From assembly GCA_963795825.1 (NCBI GenBank), contig CAWCIW010000005.1, forward strand, positions 806,001 to 870,000: a stretch of 64,000 bases of DNA, read 5' to 3'. Below, one piece after another: positions 7,641 to 17,157 of this stretch; the stretch's first letter is position 1, and each line of letters starts with the position of its first letter. The position numbers and the translations under genes were made by a program. This stretch comes from BOG-908 sp963795825. GTDB taxonomy: Bacteria; Pseudomonadota; Alphaproteobacteria; Acetobacterales; Acetobacteraceae. A model generated the notes under the pieces. The model did not search any database. It had not been told where the DNA came from and was given only the letters and a program-made list of their open reading frames with translations.

Positions 7641-10600
7641 TTACTCCTCAGCCGCCAACAAAGCCGCATTCCCCCCAGCCGCCGCGGTATTCACCGAAAC
7701 CGTCTGCTCCACCCCGAACCGGCGCAGATAATCCGGCCCGCCCGCCTTCGGCCCAGTGCCCGACAAACCGGACCCGCCGAACGGCTGCACGCCCACCACC
7801 GCACCGATCATGTTGCGATTGACGTAGATGTTGCCGGTGGAAAGCCGCTCGGCGATGCGCTCGGCGGCGGCATCGATGCGCGTGTGTATCCCGAGCGTCA
7901 GCCCGTAGCCGGTAGCCTCGATCGCATCGAGCAACGCATCCTGCTCGGCCGCGCGATAGCGCACAACGTGCAGCACCGGGCCGAATATTTCCACCGCCAG
8001 ATCGCGCGGATGGTCCAGCTCGAAGATATGCGGCGCCACGAAAAAACCGTGCTCCGGTGCCGTGCCCGCGTACTGCACGCGCGCGGTGGCTCGCATCTGC
8101 GCGATATGTTCCAGCAGCCGGCTTTGCGCGTCGGCATCCACCACCGGGCCAATATGCGTGCTGGGATCGCGCGGGTCGCCGAGCTTGAGTTCGCGCGCGG
8201 CACCGGCGAGCATGGCGAACACGCGATCGGCCACATCCTCCTGCACGCACATCAGGCGCAAGGCCGAACAGCGCTGACCTGCGCTGCGGAAGGCGCTCAT
8301 CACCGCATCGTCCACCACCTGCTCAGGTAGTGCCGTTGCGTCCACGATCATCGCGTTGATGCCGCCGGTCTCGGCGATCAGCGGCACGATCGGGCCGTCT
8401 TTCGCCGCCAGCGCGCGGTTGATCGCCCAGGCCACCTGCGTGGATCCGGTGAACGCCACGCCGGCCACGTTGCGATGCGCCACGAGTTGTGCGCCGACCG
8501 CGCCGTCGCCGATAATCAGATGCAGCGCAGTCGCGGGAATGCCCGCCTGATGGAGCAGACGCACCGCCTCGGCGGCGACAAGCGGAGTCTGCTCGGCAGG
8601 TTTGGCGATCACGGTGTTGCCCGCGGCCAATGCGGCGCCGACCTGGCCCAGGAAAATCGCCAGCGGGAAATTCCACGGCGAAATGCAGAGGAATACGCCG
8701 CGGCCGCGATGGCGCAGCGTGTTGCGCTCGCCGGTGGGGCCCGGCAGCACCTCGCCTGCGCCGTAGATCGCGCGCGCCTGCGCCGCGTAATAGCGCAGGA
8801 AATCCACCGCCTCGCGTATTTCCGCCACGCCGTCGTCGAGAGTCTTGCCGCCCTCATCTGCAAGCAACGCAAGCAGACGGCCGCGCTGCTGTTCGAGCAA
8901 ATCGGCCGCGCGTTCGAGCGCGTCCGCACGCGTCGCCGCCGGCGTGCTGGACCACGCGCGGAACCCGGCCTGCGCCGCCACCATCGCCTGGTCCGCCTGC
9001 GCCGGCGTGGCGTCCGTCACTTCGCCGATCGCGCGCACGCCATCCACCGGACAGATCGCCGGGCGCGACACCCCAGTCTGCAACGCGCTGTCGATAACCG
9101 ACGCCGCGGTGCCCGGCCCTTCATGGCGCGCCACCTCCGCGAGCAGCGCCTCGAGCGACGCGGCATCGCCAAACTCCACGCCAGTCGAATTGCGCCGCCC
9201 GTTGCCGAACAATGCCGATGGCAGCGGCAACGATGCATTCCGCGCGCGCGCCGGCGTGGCGATCACCGCCGCCGGGCGACGCAGCAAAGTCTCCACCGGC
9301 ACATCCGCATCCGCCGCCACCGACACGAACGACGAATTCGCCCCATTCTCCAGCAGCCTTCGGACAAGATATGCCAGCAGATCCTCGTGCACGCCGACCG
9401 GCGCATAGGTGCGCACCGCCATGCCGGGATGCCCCTCGAGCAACGACGCATACAGCGCGTCGCCCATGCCGTGCAGACGCTGGAACTCGTAGCCTTCGGT
9501 ATTTCCCGCGCGTTCCATCACGCTGGCTACCGTCAGCGCATTATGCGTGGCGAATTGCGGATAGATGCGCGGCCGCTGTGCCAGCAGGCGCTCGGCGCAG
9601 GCCATGTAGCTGAGATCCGTCATCGCCTTGCGCGTGAACACCGGATAATCCGACAGCCCGCGTTCCTGCGCGCGTTTGATCTCCGTGTCCCAGTAAGCAC
9701 CTTTCACCAGGCGCACCATGAAGCGGCGGTCCAGCGTCTCGGCCAGCGCGCCCACCCAGTCGATCGTCTCGCGCGCCCGCTTGCCATAGGCCTGGACCGC
9801 CAAGCCGAAGCCGTCCCAGCCGGATAATTGCCGGTCCTCGGCCACCGCGGCAATCACGTCGAGCGACAGTTCCAGCCGGTCCGCCTCTTCCGCATCGACG
9901 GTGAAATTAAGCCCGCGTATTGCCGCGGCACGTGCGAGTTCGCGCACCCGCGGCACCAGCTCGTCCATCACGCGCGCGCGGCTCACCGCCTCGTAGCGCG
10001 GATGCAGCGCGGACAGTTTTACGCTGATGCCGGGCCGATCCGGCAAAGGCTTGTTGCCGGCCGCGCGGCCGATCGCCTCGATCGCGTTGGTGTAGCTGGT
10101 CTGGTAATGCGCGGCATCGTCGGCAGTGCGCGCGCCCTCGCCCAGCATATCGAAACTGTAGCGGAATACCCGGCCGGCGCGCGATCCGGCGCGGCTCAGC
10201 GCGTCCTCGATCGTCTGGCCGAGCACGAAATGGTTGCCCATCACCCGCATCGCCTGGCGCAACGCGCCGCGCACGGTGGGCAGGCCGAGCCGCCGCACCA
10301 CGCCGCGCAATATGCCCTCCGGCGTGTCGGCCGGCCCGATCAGCCGTGCGGACAAGCCGAGCGCCCAGGCGGAGGCGCCCACCAGAAGCGAATCCGGCCT
10401 GGTCTCAGGCCCCTGCGCGAAGCCGCCCTGGCCGAGTTTGTCCTCGATCAGCCGGTCGGCCGTGGCATCGTCCGGCACGCGGAGCAGCCCTTCGGCCAGC
10501 ACCATCAGCGCCAGGCCCTCCGGCGTGGACAGCGAATATTCCCGCAGCAGCGCCTCGATGCCGCCGATACCGCTGGCACTTGCGCGTATCGCGGTCACCA

Positions 10601-10745
10601 GCCGGCGCGCTTCGGTGTCGATACGGGCCTCGCGCACCGGCGCCAGCGTGGCGGCGCGCAGGAACTGTTCGGCCAGCACCGCATCGTCCGGCGCGTAGGG
10701 CGCATGGAATCCGGGCGCTGCGGGAAGTGCGAGTGCCGCGCTCAC
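7641..10745 (-). CDS. putA: bifunctional proline dehydrogenase / glutamate semialdehyde dehydrogenase
   Basis: 1034 residues. It oxidises proline to P5C with FAD and then to glutamate with NAD+. The PRODH barrel covers roughly 90-460, with NFTVDAEEADRLELSLDV, VKGAYWDTEIKRAQE and HNALTVASV. The aldehyde dehydrogenase domain covers roughly 520-1010, with ISPWNFPLAIFLGQV, AFTGSTQVAW and the catalytic Cys in SAGQRCSALRLM. The N-terminal ribbon-helix-helix of E. coli PutA is absent, so this form probably does not autoregulate by DNA binding. The GTG start overlaps the hydrolase TGA (GTGA), so PutA is second in a two-gene operon. Confidence 0.93.
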   Translation of the reverse strand: MSAALALPAAPGFHAPYAPDDAVLAEQFLRAATLAPVREARIDTEARRLVTAIRASASGIGGIEALLREYSLSTPEGLALMVLAEGLLRVPDDATADRLIEDKLGQGGFAQGPETRPDSLLVGASAWALGLSARLIGPADTPEGILRGVVRRLGLPTVRGALRQAMRVMGNHFVLGQTIEDALSRAGSRAGRVFRYSFDMLGEGARTADDAAHYQTSYTNAIEAIGRAAGNKPLPDRPGISVKLSALHPRYEAVSRARVMDELVPRVRELARAAAIRGLNFTVDAEEADRLELSLDVIAAVAEDRQLSGWDGFGLAVQAYGKRARETIDWVGALAETLDRRFMVRLVKGAYWDTEIKRAQERGLSDYPVFTRKAMTDLSYMACAERLLAQRPRIYPQFATHNALTVASVMERAGNTEGYEFQRLHGMGDALYASLLEGHPGMAVRTYAPVGVHEDLLAYLVRRLLENGANSSFVSVAADADVPVETLLRRPAAVIATPARARNASLPLPSALFGNGRRNSTGVEFGDAASLEALLAEVARHEGPGTAASVIDSALQTGVSRPAICPVDGVRAIGEVTDATPAQADQAMVAAQAGFRAWSSTPAATRADALERAADLLEQQRGRLLALLADEGGKTLDDGVAEIREAVDFLRYYAAQARAIYGAGEVLPGPTGERNTLRHRGRGVFLCISPWNFPLAIFLGQVGAALAAGNTVIAKPAEQTPLVAAEAVRLLHQAGIPATALHLIIGDGAVGAQLVAHRNVAGVAFTGSTQVAWAINRALAAKDGPIVPLIAETGGINAMIVDATALPEQVVDDAVMSAFRSAGQRCSALRLMCVQEDVADRVFAMLAGAARELKLGDPRDPSTHIGPVVDADAQSRLLEHIAQMRATARVQYAGTAPEHGFFVAPHIFELDHPRDLAVEIFGPVLHVVRYRAAEQDALLDAIEATGYGLTLGIHTRIDAAAERIAERLSTGNIYVNRNMIGAVVGVQPFGGSGLSGTGPKAGGPDYLRRFGVEQTVSVNTAAAGGNAALLAAEE

Positions 10746-11702
10746 AGCCGGTCCCTCACGCCGGCCAGGAAGTCGAGCAGGGCGGCGTTCACCTCCGGCG
10801 CGCGCTCCTGCTGCACCCAGTGGCCGGCGCCCGGCAGGCTGATTTCCACACGCAGATCGGCACACATCCTGCGCAAGTTCTCCAACTGGTTGGGCAGCAT
10901 GCGCAACACCATCTCGCGGTCTCCGGCAAGGAAGCCCGCCGGCTGGCGTATGATGTTGTCGCCATACGCGCGCGCATCGGCCGCGTTCTGCGGGAAATTG
11001 CGATACCAGCTCAGCGGCCCACGAAAACCGCCGGCGCGGAAGGCCGCCGCATAAGCACGCAGTTCGTCGTCCGTCATGAACGGCAGCGGACCGGGCGGCG
11101 GGTCGTCCATGCTGGCGAGCATGGTGCTGTCGCGCGGCACATCGCGGCCGCTGCGCGCGCGCCACGCCCTCGCCGCTGCCCATGTAATACACGCGCTTCA
11201 ACGCTGCTTCCCAGTCGCTGCCTTCGAACTCTGCTTCCGCCACGCCTTCGTCCTGGAAATAGCGGATGTAGAAAAACCGGTCCGGGTAGAGGTGCTCCAC
11301 GATGTCCATGAACGGCGCGGGCGGCGGCCCGCTATGCGGCACGCTGAGGCAGAACACCGCGGCCACCGCATCGGGAAAGCGCAGCGCGCAGCGCCAGGCG
11401 GCCGGCGCGCCCCAGTCATGGCCGACCGCCACCCAGCGCTTGGCGCCCAGATGGTCGGCGATGGCCTTCATGTCGTCCGCGATGATGTCCAGCGTGTAGG
11501 CGGCGGTCTCGCGCGGCTTGTCGCTGTCGCCGTAGCCGCGCATGTCCGGCACCGCGACCTGGTAGCCGGCGGCGACCAGGGCGGGGATCTGGTGGCGCCA
11601 GGAAAGGCCCAGTTCGGGCCAGCCATGCATCAGGATGACGAGCGGGCCTTTGCCTTGGACTTCCACGGCAAGGTTTATGTCGCCGGAGCGTATTTGCTGC
11701 AT
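10742..11702 (-). CDS. alpha/beta hydrolase, epoxide-hydrolase-like (frameshifted)
   Basis: The two frames join to about 320 residues resembling soluble epoxide hydrolases. The N-terminal half has LMHGWPELGLSWRHQIP (oxyanion HGWPE motif), DMRGYGDSDKP and the nucleophile elbow VGHDWGAPAAW with catalytic Asp. The C-terminal half has SWYRNFPQN and the catalytic His in PGAGHWVQQERAPEV. The frames are offset by one base inside a CGCGCGCG run near 11155, so one surplus base would restore the gene. Without repair the upstream frame runs on into PutA and gives a false 1353-residue fusion. It is translationally coupled to putA. Confidence 0.82.
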
Positions 11703-11738
11703 GGGTGGGGACCTTGGGGGAGAAGGGAGGAAGGCAAG

Positions 11739-11783
11739 GAAGGCCTTCTTTTTTGAAAAAAAGAAGCAAAAAACTTTTGTTCC
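11739..11783 (+). repeat. hairpin repeat locus 4 (single half)
   Basis: A single forward half, loop type B with CTTC/GAAG stem and AAAAAACTTTT tail. It lies in the divergent gap between the hydrolase start (11702) and the DUF1489 gene (11845). Confidence 0.85.
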
Positions 11784-11844
11784 TGGCGCTGGGGTGGGGG
11801 CTTCTGTCTAGCCGGACGCGCCCGGCTGGTGCAAAGGCGGGCGG

Positions 11845-12255
11845 ATGGCGCTTCACCTGATCAAGCTGGCCGTGGGCGTGTCCAGCCTGGCCGAGTTGCG
11901 CGCGCGGCAGGCAGGGGCGCGCGTGCCGCTGCGACACACCACGCGAAATTTTCCGCGCCGCGCGCAAGAGATCCTGGACGGCGGGTCCATCTACTGGGTG
12001 ATCAACCGCGTGGTCCTCGCCCGCCAGCCTCTGCTCGACATCGTGGCCGGCGCGCGCGACGACGGCTCCAAAGGCTGCGACCTGTTGCTGGACGCGGCGC
12101 TTATCCCGGTGCGCGGGCGGTTGATGAAGCCGTTCCAGGGGTGGCGGTATCTGCGCGAGGAGGATGCGCCGGTGGATGATGCGGCCGGGTTCGCCGCGGC
12201 GGAAACCTTGCCGGAGGAGCTGGCGCGCGAGCTTCGGCGATTGGCGCTGTTGTAG
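11845..12255 (+). CDS. DUF1489 family protein
   Basis: 136 residues beginning MALHLIKLAVGVSSLAEL, with TRNFPRRAQEILDGGSIYWVINRVVLARQ and a C-terminal PFQGWRYLREEDAP. This pattern is typical of the alphaproteobacterial DUF1489 family, a small soluble protein conserved in length. Function is unknown, and the neighbours give no hint. The start ATG is in a good position relative to the conserved N-terminus. Confidence 0.82.
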   Translation: MALHLIKLAVGVSSLAELRARQAGARVPLRHTTRNFPRRAQEILDGGSIYWVINRVVLARQPLLDIVAGARDDGSKGCDLLLDAALIPVRGRLMKPFQGWRYLREEDAPVDDAAGFAAAETLPEELARELRRLALL

Positions 12256-12302
12256 CGTGTCCGGCGCAGCACGGGCCGATCAAGCGCGCCAACAATCAGG
12301 TT

Positions 12303-12351
12303 CTAAGGACGACTGTCCTTAGCGGGGTCCAGGGGCAGAGCCCCTGGCCTT
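12303..12351. repeat. two-hairpin GC-rich intergenic repeat, copy 1
   Basis: Hairpin 1 is CTAAGGAC-GACT-GTCCTTAG (12303-12322). Hairpin 2 is CCAGGGGC-AGA-GCCCCTGG. The 31 nt at 12321-12351 are identical, in reverse complement, to 20097-20127. It sits between the convergent DUF1489 gene and the PQQ-propeller gene, so it could serve as a bidirectional terminator, although no clear U-tract follows. Confidence 0.85.
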
Positions 12352-12406
12352 CCATCCGTTCCGACGCCGCCTAGCGTTGCACCAACAAGGGTGCAAGCCA
12401 GCCAGC

Positions 12407-13849
12407 TCAGCGTGTAACCTTAAGTGTAAGATCGGGGCGGAGCGACGATGGGTTCGGGGCATGCACGGGCAACGCGTCATTGCCGGCGTTCGGCGCGAAC
12501 GCATAGAGGTCGCCGCTGGCCGAGGCGATGAAGAGCCTGCCGTCCGACACGGCGGGGGCGCCGAAGAACCCGGCGCCCGTGGAAGCTGTCGCCAGTAGGC
12601 TGTCATAAGGCGTGATGGCGTAAGCAAGGTTGTCCTGCGACGTGAAGTAGACGACGCCGTTCGCGGCCGAGGCGGAGCGCACGAGCCCGTTCGTCGGAAA
12701 GCTGAAATAAAGCGAGCCGTCGCGCGCGTTCAGGGCGTAGAGATTGTCGTCGGCTGAACCGATGTAGACCCGGTTGTTGTAGATCGCCGGACTGCCGTAG
12801 ACCTGTGCCCCAGTCGTGTAGGACCACAGCAGATAGCCTGCATTGGCGCCCGAGGTACCGATTGCGTACACCTTGTCATCGTCCGAGCCGACATAGAGGG
12901 TGCCGTTGACAATTGCGGGCGAGCTCTCGACATGGCCGCCTGTCGCATAGGACCAGACCATCGCGCCGGTTGCGGCGTTGAGGCAGTAGATGTTGTTGTC
13001 GTAGCCGCCGAAATAGACTTTGCCACCCACCAGCGCCGCGGAACTGTCGGTGCCGGACGACAGGGCAAAGCTCCAGATGATCGCACCGTTGGTGGCATTC
13101 AGCGCGTAGAAGCTGCCTTGGTAGCTGCCGACGTAGATCCTGCCGGCGGCAACGACGGCGGAGCCGTAGAAGAAGCCAGGCAGCGTCACCTTCCAGAGTG
13201 TGGCGCCGGTGATTGCGTTGAGAGCGTAGAAATGGCCGCTGAGGTCGCCGATATAGACTGCGTTCCCCACCAGAGTCGGCGACGCAGAAAAGTTCGCGCC
13301 GAGGTTCTTGTTCCAGATCGTGGCGCCGCCGGCCGCGGCGTTGAACGAAGCTACCCCGGTTGTTGTGCCGACATAGACGCGGTTATTGGCGACGACAGGC
13401 GTGCCGCCGGTGGTGCTGGCGAACACGCTCCACGACGTGCCCAGCATCGGCGCATTGCTGGCGGAGATCGTGTTCTCGTAAGGGTTGACCCCGGCATGGG
13501 CTGCGCCGAAACCGAATTGCGTCCACGGGGTGGAGACGCCCAGCGCGCTCTGGGCGGCATCGCTGCTGCGCCGGCCTATGGCGGTTATGCTGTGCGTACC
13601 TGGCGTGGCCGAAGCGGGGATCGTGATCGATCCCGTCAGCGTGCCTGTTGCGGAACTGACCAGCAAAATCGTGTCGGTCGTGTCCAGATACACGTCCACG
13701 GCTTCGCTGTTGGCGAAGCCGCTTCCGCTGAGGGCGATCGTTTGACCCGGATGTGCGCTCAGGGGCGCGGGCGTGATGAGGGTTGCTGCTGCCGCCACAC
13801 CGAACATGGAGGCTGCAGCAATCGCCACCGCGAATACTTTTGCAATCAT
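12407..13849 (-). CDS. secreted PQQ-type beta-propeller protein with N-terminal IPT-like domain
   Basis: 480 residues from ATG at 13849. That start is chosen because it begins a clean signal peptide (MIAKVFAVAIAAASMFGVAAA) and follows a GGGGCGGGA ribosome binding site. An Ig-like domain (about 22-105; SAHPGQTIALSGSGF) precedes at least seven blades. Each blade carries VYVGSxxGxFYALNAxTGAxxWS, the repeat of PQQ enzymes and BamB-like proteins. No quinoprotein-dehydrogenase active-site residues or adjacent cysteine pair are evident, so it is probably a periplasmic or extracellular scaffold rather than a dehydrogenase. Confidence 0.85.
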   Translation of the reverse strand: MIAKVFAVAIAAASMFGVAAAATLITPAPLSAHPGQTIALSGSGFANSEAVDVYLDTTDTILLVSSATGTLTGSITIPASATPGTHSITAIGRRSSDAAQSALGVSTPWTQFGFGAAHAGVNPYENTISASNAPMLGTSWSVFASTTGGTPVVANNRVYVGTTTGVASFNAAAGGATIWNKNLGANFSASPTLVGNAVYIGDLSGHFYALNAITGATLWKVTLPGFFYGSAVVAAGRIYVGSYQGSFYALNATNGAIIWSFALSSGTDSSAALVGGKVYFGGYDNNIYCLNAATGAMVWSYATGGHVESSPAIVNGTLYVGSDDDKVYAIGTSGANAGYLLWSYTTGAQVYGSPAIYNNRVYIGSADDNLYALNARDGSLYFSFPTNGLVRSASAANGVVYFTSQDNLAYAITPYDSLLATASTGAGFFGAPAVSDGRLFIASASGDLYAFAPNAGNDALPVHAPNPSSLRPDLTLKVTR

Positions 13850-13948
13850 GTGTCCCGCCCCTGTTTGGCCGCGCAATAGCATCTTGCTGCGCCGAAATCC
13901 AAGCAAAAGCGACACTCTGTTCGAGAGCACACCGGGCTTTGCTTGCCC

Positions 13949-15823
13949 TCATACTTTGGTATGAAAGAACCCGTAGATCCGCCGGGCCGTCTCCTTGTTT
14001 ATCCCAGGCGCGGCCTGCAAATCCTCCAAACCCGCCTGCTTCACCCCGCGCGCACTGCCGAAATGGTTCAGCAGCGCCCGCTTGCGCGCCGACCCTATCC
14101 CAGGCACCTCATCCAGCTCGCTGGTCACCAGCGTCTTGGACCGCCCGGCCCGGTGCGTGGTGATCGCAAACCGGTGCGCCTCGTCACGCAATCGCTGCAA
14201 ATAATACAACACAGGATCGCGCGGCGGCAGCTGGAACGGCGGCTTGTCGGCGGTGAAGAACCACTCGCGGCCGGCGTCGCGGTCCGGCCCCTTGGCGATC
14301 GCGATCAGCGTCACGTCCGTGACACCCAGATCGTCCAGCACCGCGCGCGCCGCCGAGTACTGCCCGGCGCCGCCGTCGATCAGCACGATGTCCGGCCAGT
14401 CGGATGCCGGCGCGCCCTCGTCGCGCTCCTTCTGCGCGCGGGCGAAGCGGCGTTCCATCACCTCGCGCATCATGCCGAAATCGTCGCCCGGCGTGATGGC
14501 GCTGCGTATCGCATATTTGCGGTAGGCGTTCTTGCGGAAGCCTTCCGCACCCGCCACCACCATCACGCCATAGGCGTTGCTGCCCATGATGTGGCTGTTG
14601 TCGTAGGTCTCGATTCGCTCCGGCCGCGCGGCCAGGCTGAACAGCCCCGCCACCCCGTCGAGCAGCTTGGCCTGGCCTGCCAACTCCGCCAGCCGCCGTT
14701 CCAGCGCCTCGCGCGCGTTGGTCTCCGCGTGCTCCACCACGGCACGCTTCTCGCCGCGCTTCGGCACCGCGATCTCCACCCGGCGGCTCGCCTTCAGGCT
14801 CAGCGCGTCGGCGATCAGGTCGCCCTCGGGCAGATCGTGGTTGGCCAGGATCAGCGCCGGCGGCGGCTTGTCGTCGTAGAACTGCGCGATGAAGGCGGAG
14901 AGTATCTCGCCCGGCTCGTCGGTTTTCACCGTGCTGGGGAAATGCGCGCGGTTGCCGTTGTTGCGGCCGCCGCGGATGAAGAACACCTGCACGCAGCTCT
15001 GCCCGGCGATCTGCCACAGCGCGATGATGTCGGCATCCGTGAGGCTCGCGGGATTGATGATCCCGCTGCCCTGCACATGGGTCAGCGCGCGTATCCTGTC
15101 GCGCACCGCGGCCGCGCGCTCGAACTCCAGCCGCGCGCTCGCCGCCTCCATCTCCGCCGAGAGCTCGCGCTGCAGGGTCGCCACCTTGCCGGAGAGGAAC
15201 GCCTTGGCCTGCGCCACCAGGCCGGCATAATCCTCCGCGCTGATGCGGCCCACGCAGGGCGCCGAGCAGCGCTTGATCTGGTGCAGCAGGCACGGCCGCG
15301 AGCGGTTGGAGAACACCGTGTCCGCGCAGGAGCGCAGCAGGAACAGCCGCTCCATCGCGTTCACCGTCTGGTTCACCGCCCAGGCGCTGGCGAACGGCCC
15401 CCAGTAGCTGCCGGGGCGGGACTGGTTGCCGCGATGCTTGGTCACCTGCGGAAACGCATGATCCTCCGCCAGCATCAGCCACGGATAGGATTTGTCGTCG
15501 CGCAGCACGATGTTGTAGCGCGGCTTCAGGCGCTTGATCAGGTTGGCTTCCAGCAGCAGCGCCTCGGCCTCGGTATGCGTGGTCACGATCTCCATCGAGA
15601 CCGTGTCCATCACCATGCGCCGCAGCCGCTCCTCGAGCCGGTTGATCTGCGTGTAATTCGCCACCCGCTTCTTCAGCGAGCGCGCCTTGCCGACATACAG
15701 CGCCTCGCCCTTGCCATCGAGCATGCGATACACACCGGGCGAGAGCGGCAGGGTGGCGACGACGGCTTCGATGACCGCCACGCCGCGCAGCGCCGGCGGG
15801 TTCGGGGATATCTGGTCTGACAT
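13949..15823 (-). CDS. uvrC: excinuclease ABC subunit C
   Basis: Full-length UvrC, 624 residues, which makes both incisions in nucleotide excision repair. The N-terminal GIY-YIG nuclease domain is GVYRMLDGKGEALYVGKARS (about 29-48). The UvrB-binding UVR segment falls near 205-240. The RNase H-like 5' endonuclease has ETYDNSHIMGSNAYGVMVV and LIDGGAGQYSAARAVL. The tandem helix-hairpin-helix is VPGIGSARKRALLNHFG plus APGINKETARRIYGFF. Nothing is unusual. The roughly 250 nt upstream, to folB, hold no gene I can support. Confidence 0.96.
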   Translation of the reverse strand: MSDQISPNPPALRGVAVIEAVVATLPLSPGVYRMLDGKGEALYVGKARSLKKRVANYTQINRLEERLRRMVMDTVSMEIVTTHTEAEALLLEANLIKRLKPRYNIVLRDDKSYPWLMLAEDHAFPQVTKHRGNQSRPGSYWGPFASAWAVNQTVNAMERLFLLRSCADTVFSNRSRPCLLHQIKRCSAPCVGRISAEDYAGLVAQAKAFLSGKVATLQRELSAEMEAASARLEFERAAAVRDRIRALTHVQGSGIINPASLTDADIIALWQIAGQSCVQVFFIRGGRNNGNRAHFPSTVKTDEPGEILSAFIAQFYDDKPPPALILANHDLPEGDLIADALSLKASRRVEIAVPKRGEKRAVVEHAETNAREALERRLAELAGQAKLLDGVAGLFSLAARPERIETYDNSHIMGSNAYGVMVVAGAEGFRKNAYRKYAIRSAITPGDDFGMMREVMERRFARAQKERDEGAPASDWPDIVLIDGGAGQYSAARAVLDDLGVTDVTLIAIAKGPDRDAGREWFFTADKPPFQLPPRDPVLYYLQRLRDEAHRFAITTHRAGRSKTLVTSELDEVPGIGSARKRALLNHFGSARGVKQAGLEDLQAAPGINKETARRIYGFFHTKV

Positions 15824-16070
15824 GGGGGGCTAAGTCTGGGCCTGCCCGGGCCGCTTCTCAAGGCGTGGTTGCCCTGGGGATAAGTCTGTGGGCTGCTTGC
15901 GCCCGCGCTGCCCGGGTGTAGGCGGCGCCATCTCTGCAACCGAGCTTAGGTCTGCGGGGTCAAGCGCAAAGATTGCTTGACTCTCCTCAGGTTGCGCGCC
16001 GCGCGCCGTCATCGAACCGTCATGAATCCGTATCCTGTTGGAAACATAGGGTATCGAGCCAAGCGGGGGA

Positions 16071-16484
16071 TTAAACCGCGGCGCAGCGTTCGATCTCCAC
16101 GCCGACTGCCGCCACATCTGGAAAAACATCCAGTTTTTCGACACGCACCCGCACCGAACGCACCCTTGCATCTTCCAGACACGCTTCGGCCAGGCGCTCG
16201 GCCAAAGTCTCGACCAGGCGCACATGGCCGCCAGCCACGATCGCCCGCGCGCGGTTCGCCACCGCCTCGTAATCCACCACCCTGGCCAGGTCGTCACGGC
16301 CGGGTGCCGCGCGGGACATCGGGGCGGCCGCGTCGTCGGATACCGCAAGGTCGAGGTTGAGGCGTATGCGCTGGACGGCCGCGTGCTCATGGGCGTGCAC
16401 GCCTATGCTGGCTTGCAGGACCATGTCTCTCAGGAAGACGTGGCGCAGGCGCTGGGCGGCGCTGGCTGGGCGGTAGGTCTCCAT
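16071..16484 (-). CDS. folB: dihydroneopterin aldolase
   Basis: 137 residues from ATG at 16484 (METYRPASAAQ). It converts dihydroneopterin to 6-hydroxymethyl-dihydropterin in folate synthesis. Family features are HVFLRDMVLQASIGVHAHEH at the N-terminus, the catalytic-region VDYEAVANRARAIVA, HVRLVETLAERLAEACL, and VRVEKLDVFPDVAAVGVEIER at the C-terminus. The track start at 16517 would add 11 residues with no support. It lies downstream of a degenerate SDR in the same direction, separated by a hairpin repeat. Confidence 0.9.
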   Translation of the reverse strand: METYRPASAAQRLRHVFLRDMVLQASIGVHAHEHAAVQRIRLNLDLAVSDDAAAPMSRAAPGRDDLARVVDYEAVANRARAIVAGGHVRLVETLAERLAEACLEDARVRSVRVRVEKLDVFPDVAAVGVEIERCAAV

Positions 16485-16512
16485 TCCACGGCTTATAGCC
16501 GCAGGTAGGCTA

Positions 16513-16569
16513 GGCAAGGCCTTCTTTTTTGAAAAAAAGAAGCAAAAAACTTTTGCTCCCTGTCGGCGG
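16513..16569 (+). repeat. hairpin repeat locus 5 (single half with CCCTGTCGG tail)
   Basis: A forward half, loop type B with CTTC/GAAG stem. It is followed by CTCCCTGTCGGCGGG, one arm of the short spacer class, but the matching second half is absent. It lies between the SDR-like gene (stop 16590) and folB, inside a probable co-directional unit. Confidence 0.85.
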
Positions 16570-16589
16570 GCTTGGCTGGCCGGGGGGTT

Positions 16590-17057
16590 TCAGACGCCTA
16601 GGCGGATTATTTGACCGGTCAGGGAGGGGCTTGCGGCGGCGAAGTGGATCGTGCGGACCAGGTCTTCAAGGTCGGCGGACGAGGCTGGCATGGCGGCGGC
16701 GGCGCGGCCGGCCTGCTCCATCGGCTCGAACGGGCCGTGTGGGCTGGCGCCGAGGCCGATCGCGTTCACCCTGATGTCCCGCTCCGCCCAAGCCAGCGCG
16801 GCCTGCTGGGTGAACGCCCAGAGCGTGGCATTGGCGGCATGGCCGTCGAACTGCACCAGGCCCGGCGCGTGGGCGCGCAGCAGCATCAGCACCAGCCCCG
16901 CCTGCCCGTCCGCCAGGCCGCCCGCGAAATCGCGCGCCCGCGCCATTGCCGAGCCAGCATCCGCATTCACCAAAACCGCAATGTCCGGCGCCGGCCCGGC
17001 CAGAAGTGCGCGGGCCAAACCCGGAAACCCGACAACTACATATTGTGGCAGATACAT
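16590..17057 (-). CDS. degenerate short-chain dehydrogenase-like protein next to folB
   Basis: 155 residues, against about 250 for the SDR family. The C-terminal half is clearly SDR-like: AALAWAERDIRVNAIGLGASPHG, then LVRTIHFAAASPSLTGQIIRLGV. The N-terminus keeps only a trace of the dinucleotide loop (VVVGFPGLARALLAG). In the helix that normally carries Y-x3-K, alignment gives G-H-A-A-N, so both catalytic Tyr and Lys appear lost. It may be a non-catalytic paralogue or a shrunken pteridine-reductase-type gene, given folB downstream. No internal frameshift was found, so it does not look like a sequence error. Confidence 0.6.
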   Translation of the reverse strand: MYLPQYVVVGFPGLARALLAGPAPDIAVLVNADAGSAMARARDFAGGLADGQAGLVLMLLRAHAPGLVQFDGHAANATLWAFTQQAALAWAERDIRVNAIGLGASPHGPFEPMEQAGRAAAAMPASSADLEDLVRTIHFAAASPSLTGQIIRLGV

Positions 17058-17111
17058 ACCTGAAGCAGTCGAATGCGCCGGAACGGCCTGGAGCCCCCAC
17101 AGCAGCAGGAG

Positions 17112-17157
17112 TCAAAAGTTTTTTGCTTCTTTTTTGCAAAAAAGAAGGCCTTGCTTA
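17112..17157 (-). repeat. hairpin repeat locus 6 (single half)
   Basis: A reverse half with CTTC/GAAG stem, loop TTTTTTGCAAAAAA (a type B variant) and AAAAAACTTTT tail. Its outer edge begins exactly at the P450 stop codon (TAA at 17157-17155, then GCAAGGCC). Confidence 0.85.

Noticed and set aside
7641..11702. A 1353-codon open frame that looks like a hydrolase-PutA fusion.
   Set aside because: The middle loses all hydrolase similarity after about residue 178, while the true C-terminal half continues in another frame and overlaps the PutA GTG. A single surplus base explains it.
13949..15823. The plus-strand 625-codon frame over uvrC.
   Set aside because: It is the exact antisense of a full-length, motif-complete UvrC.
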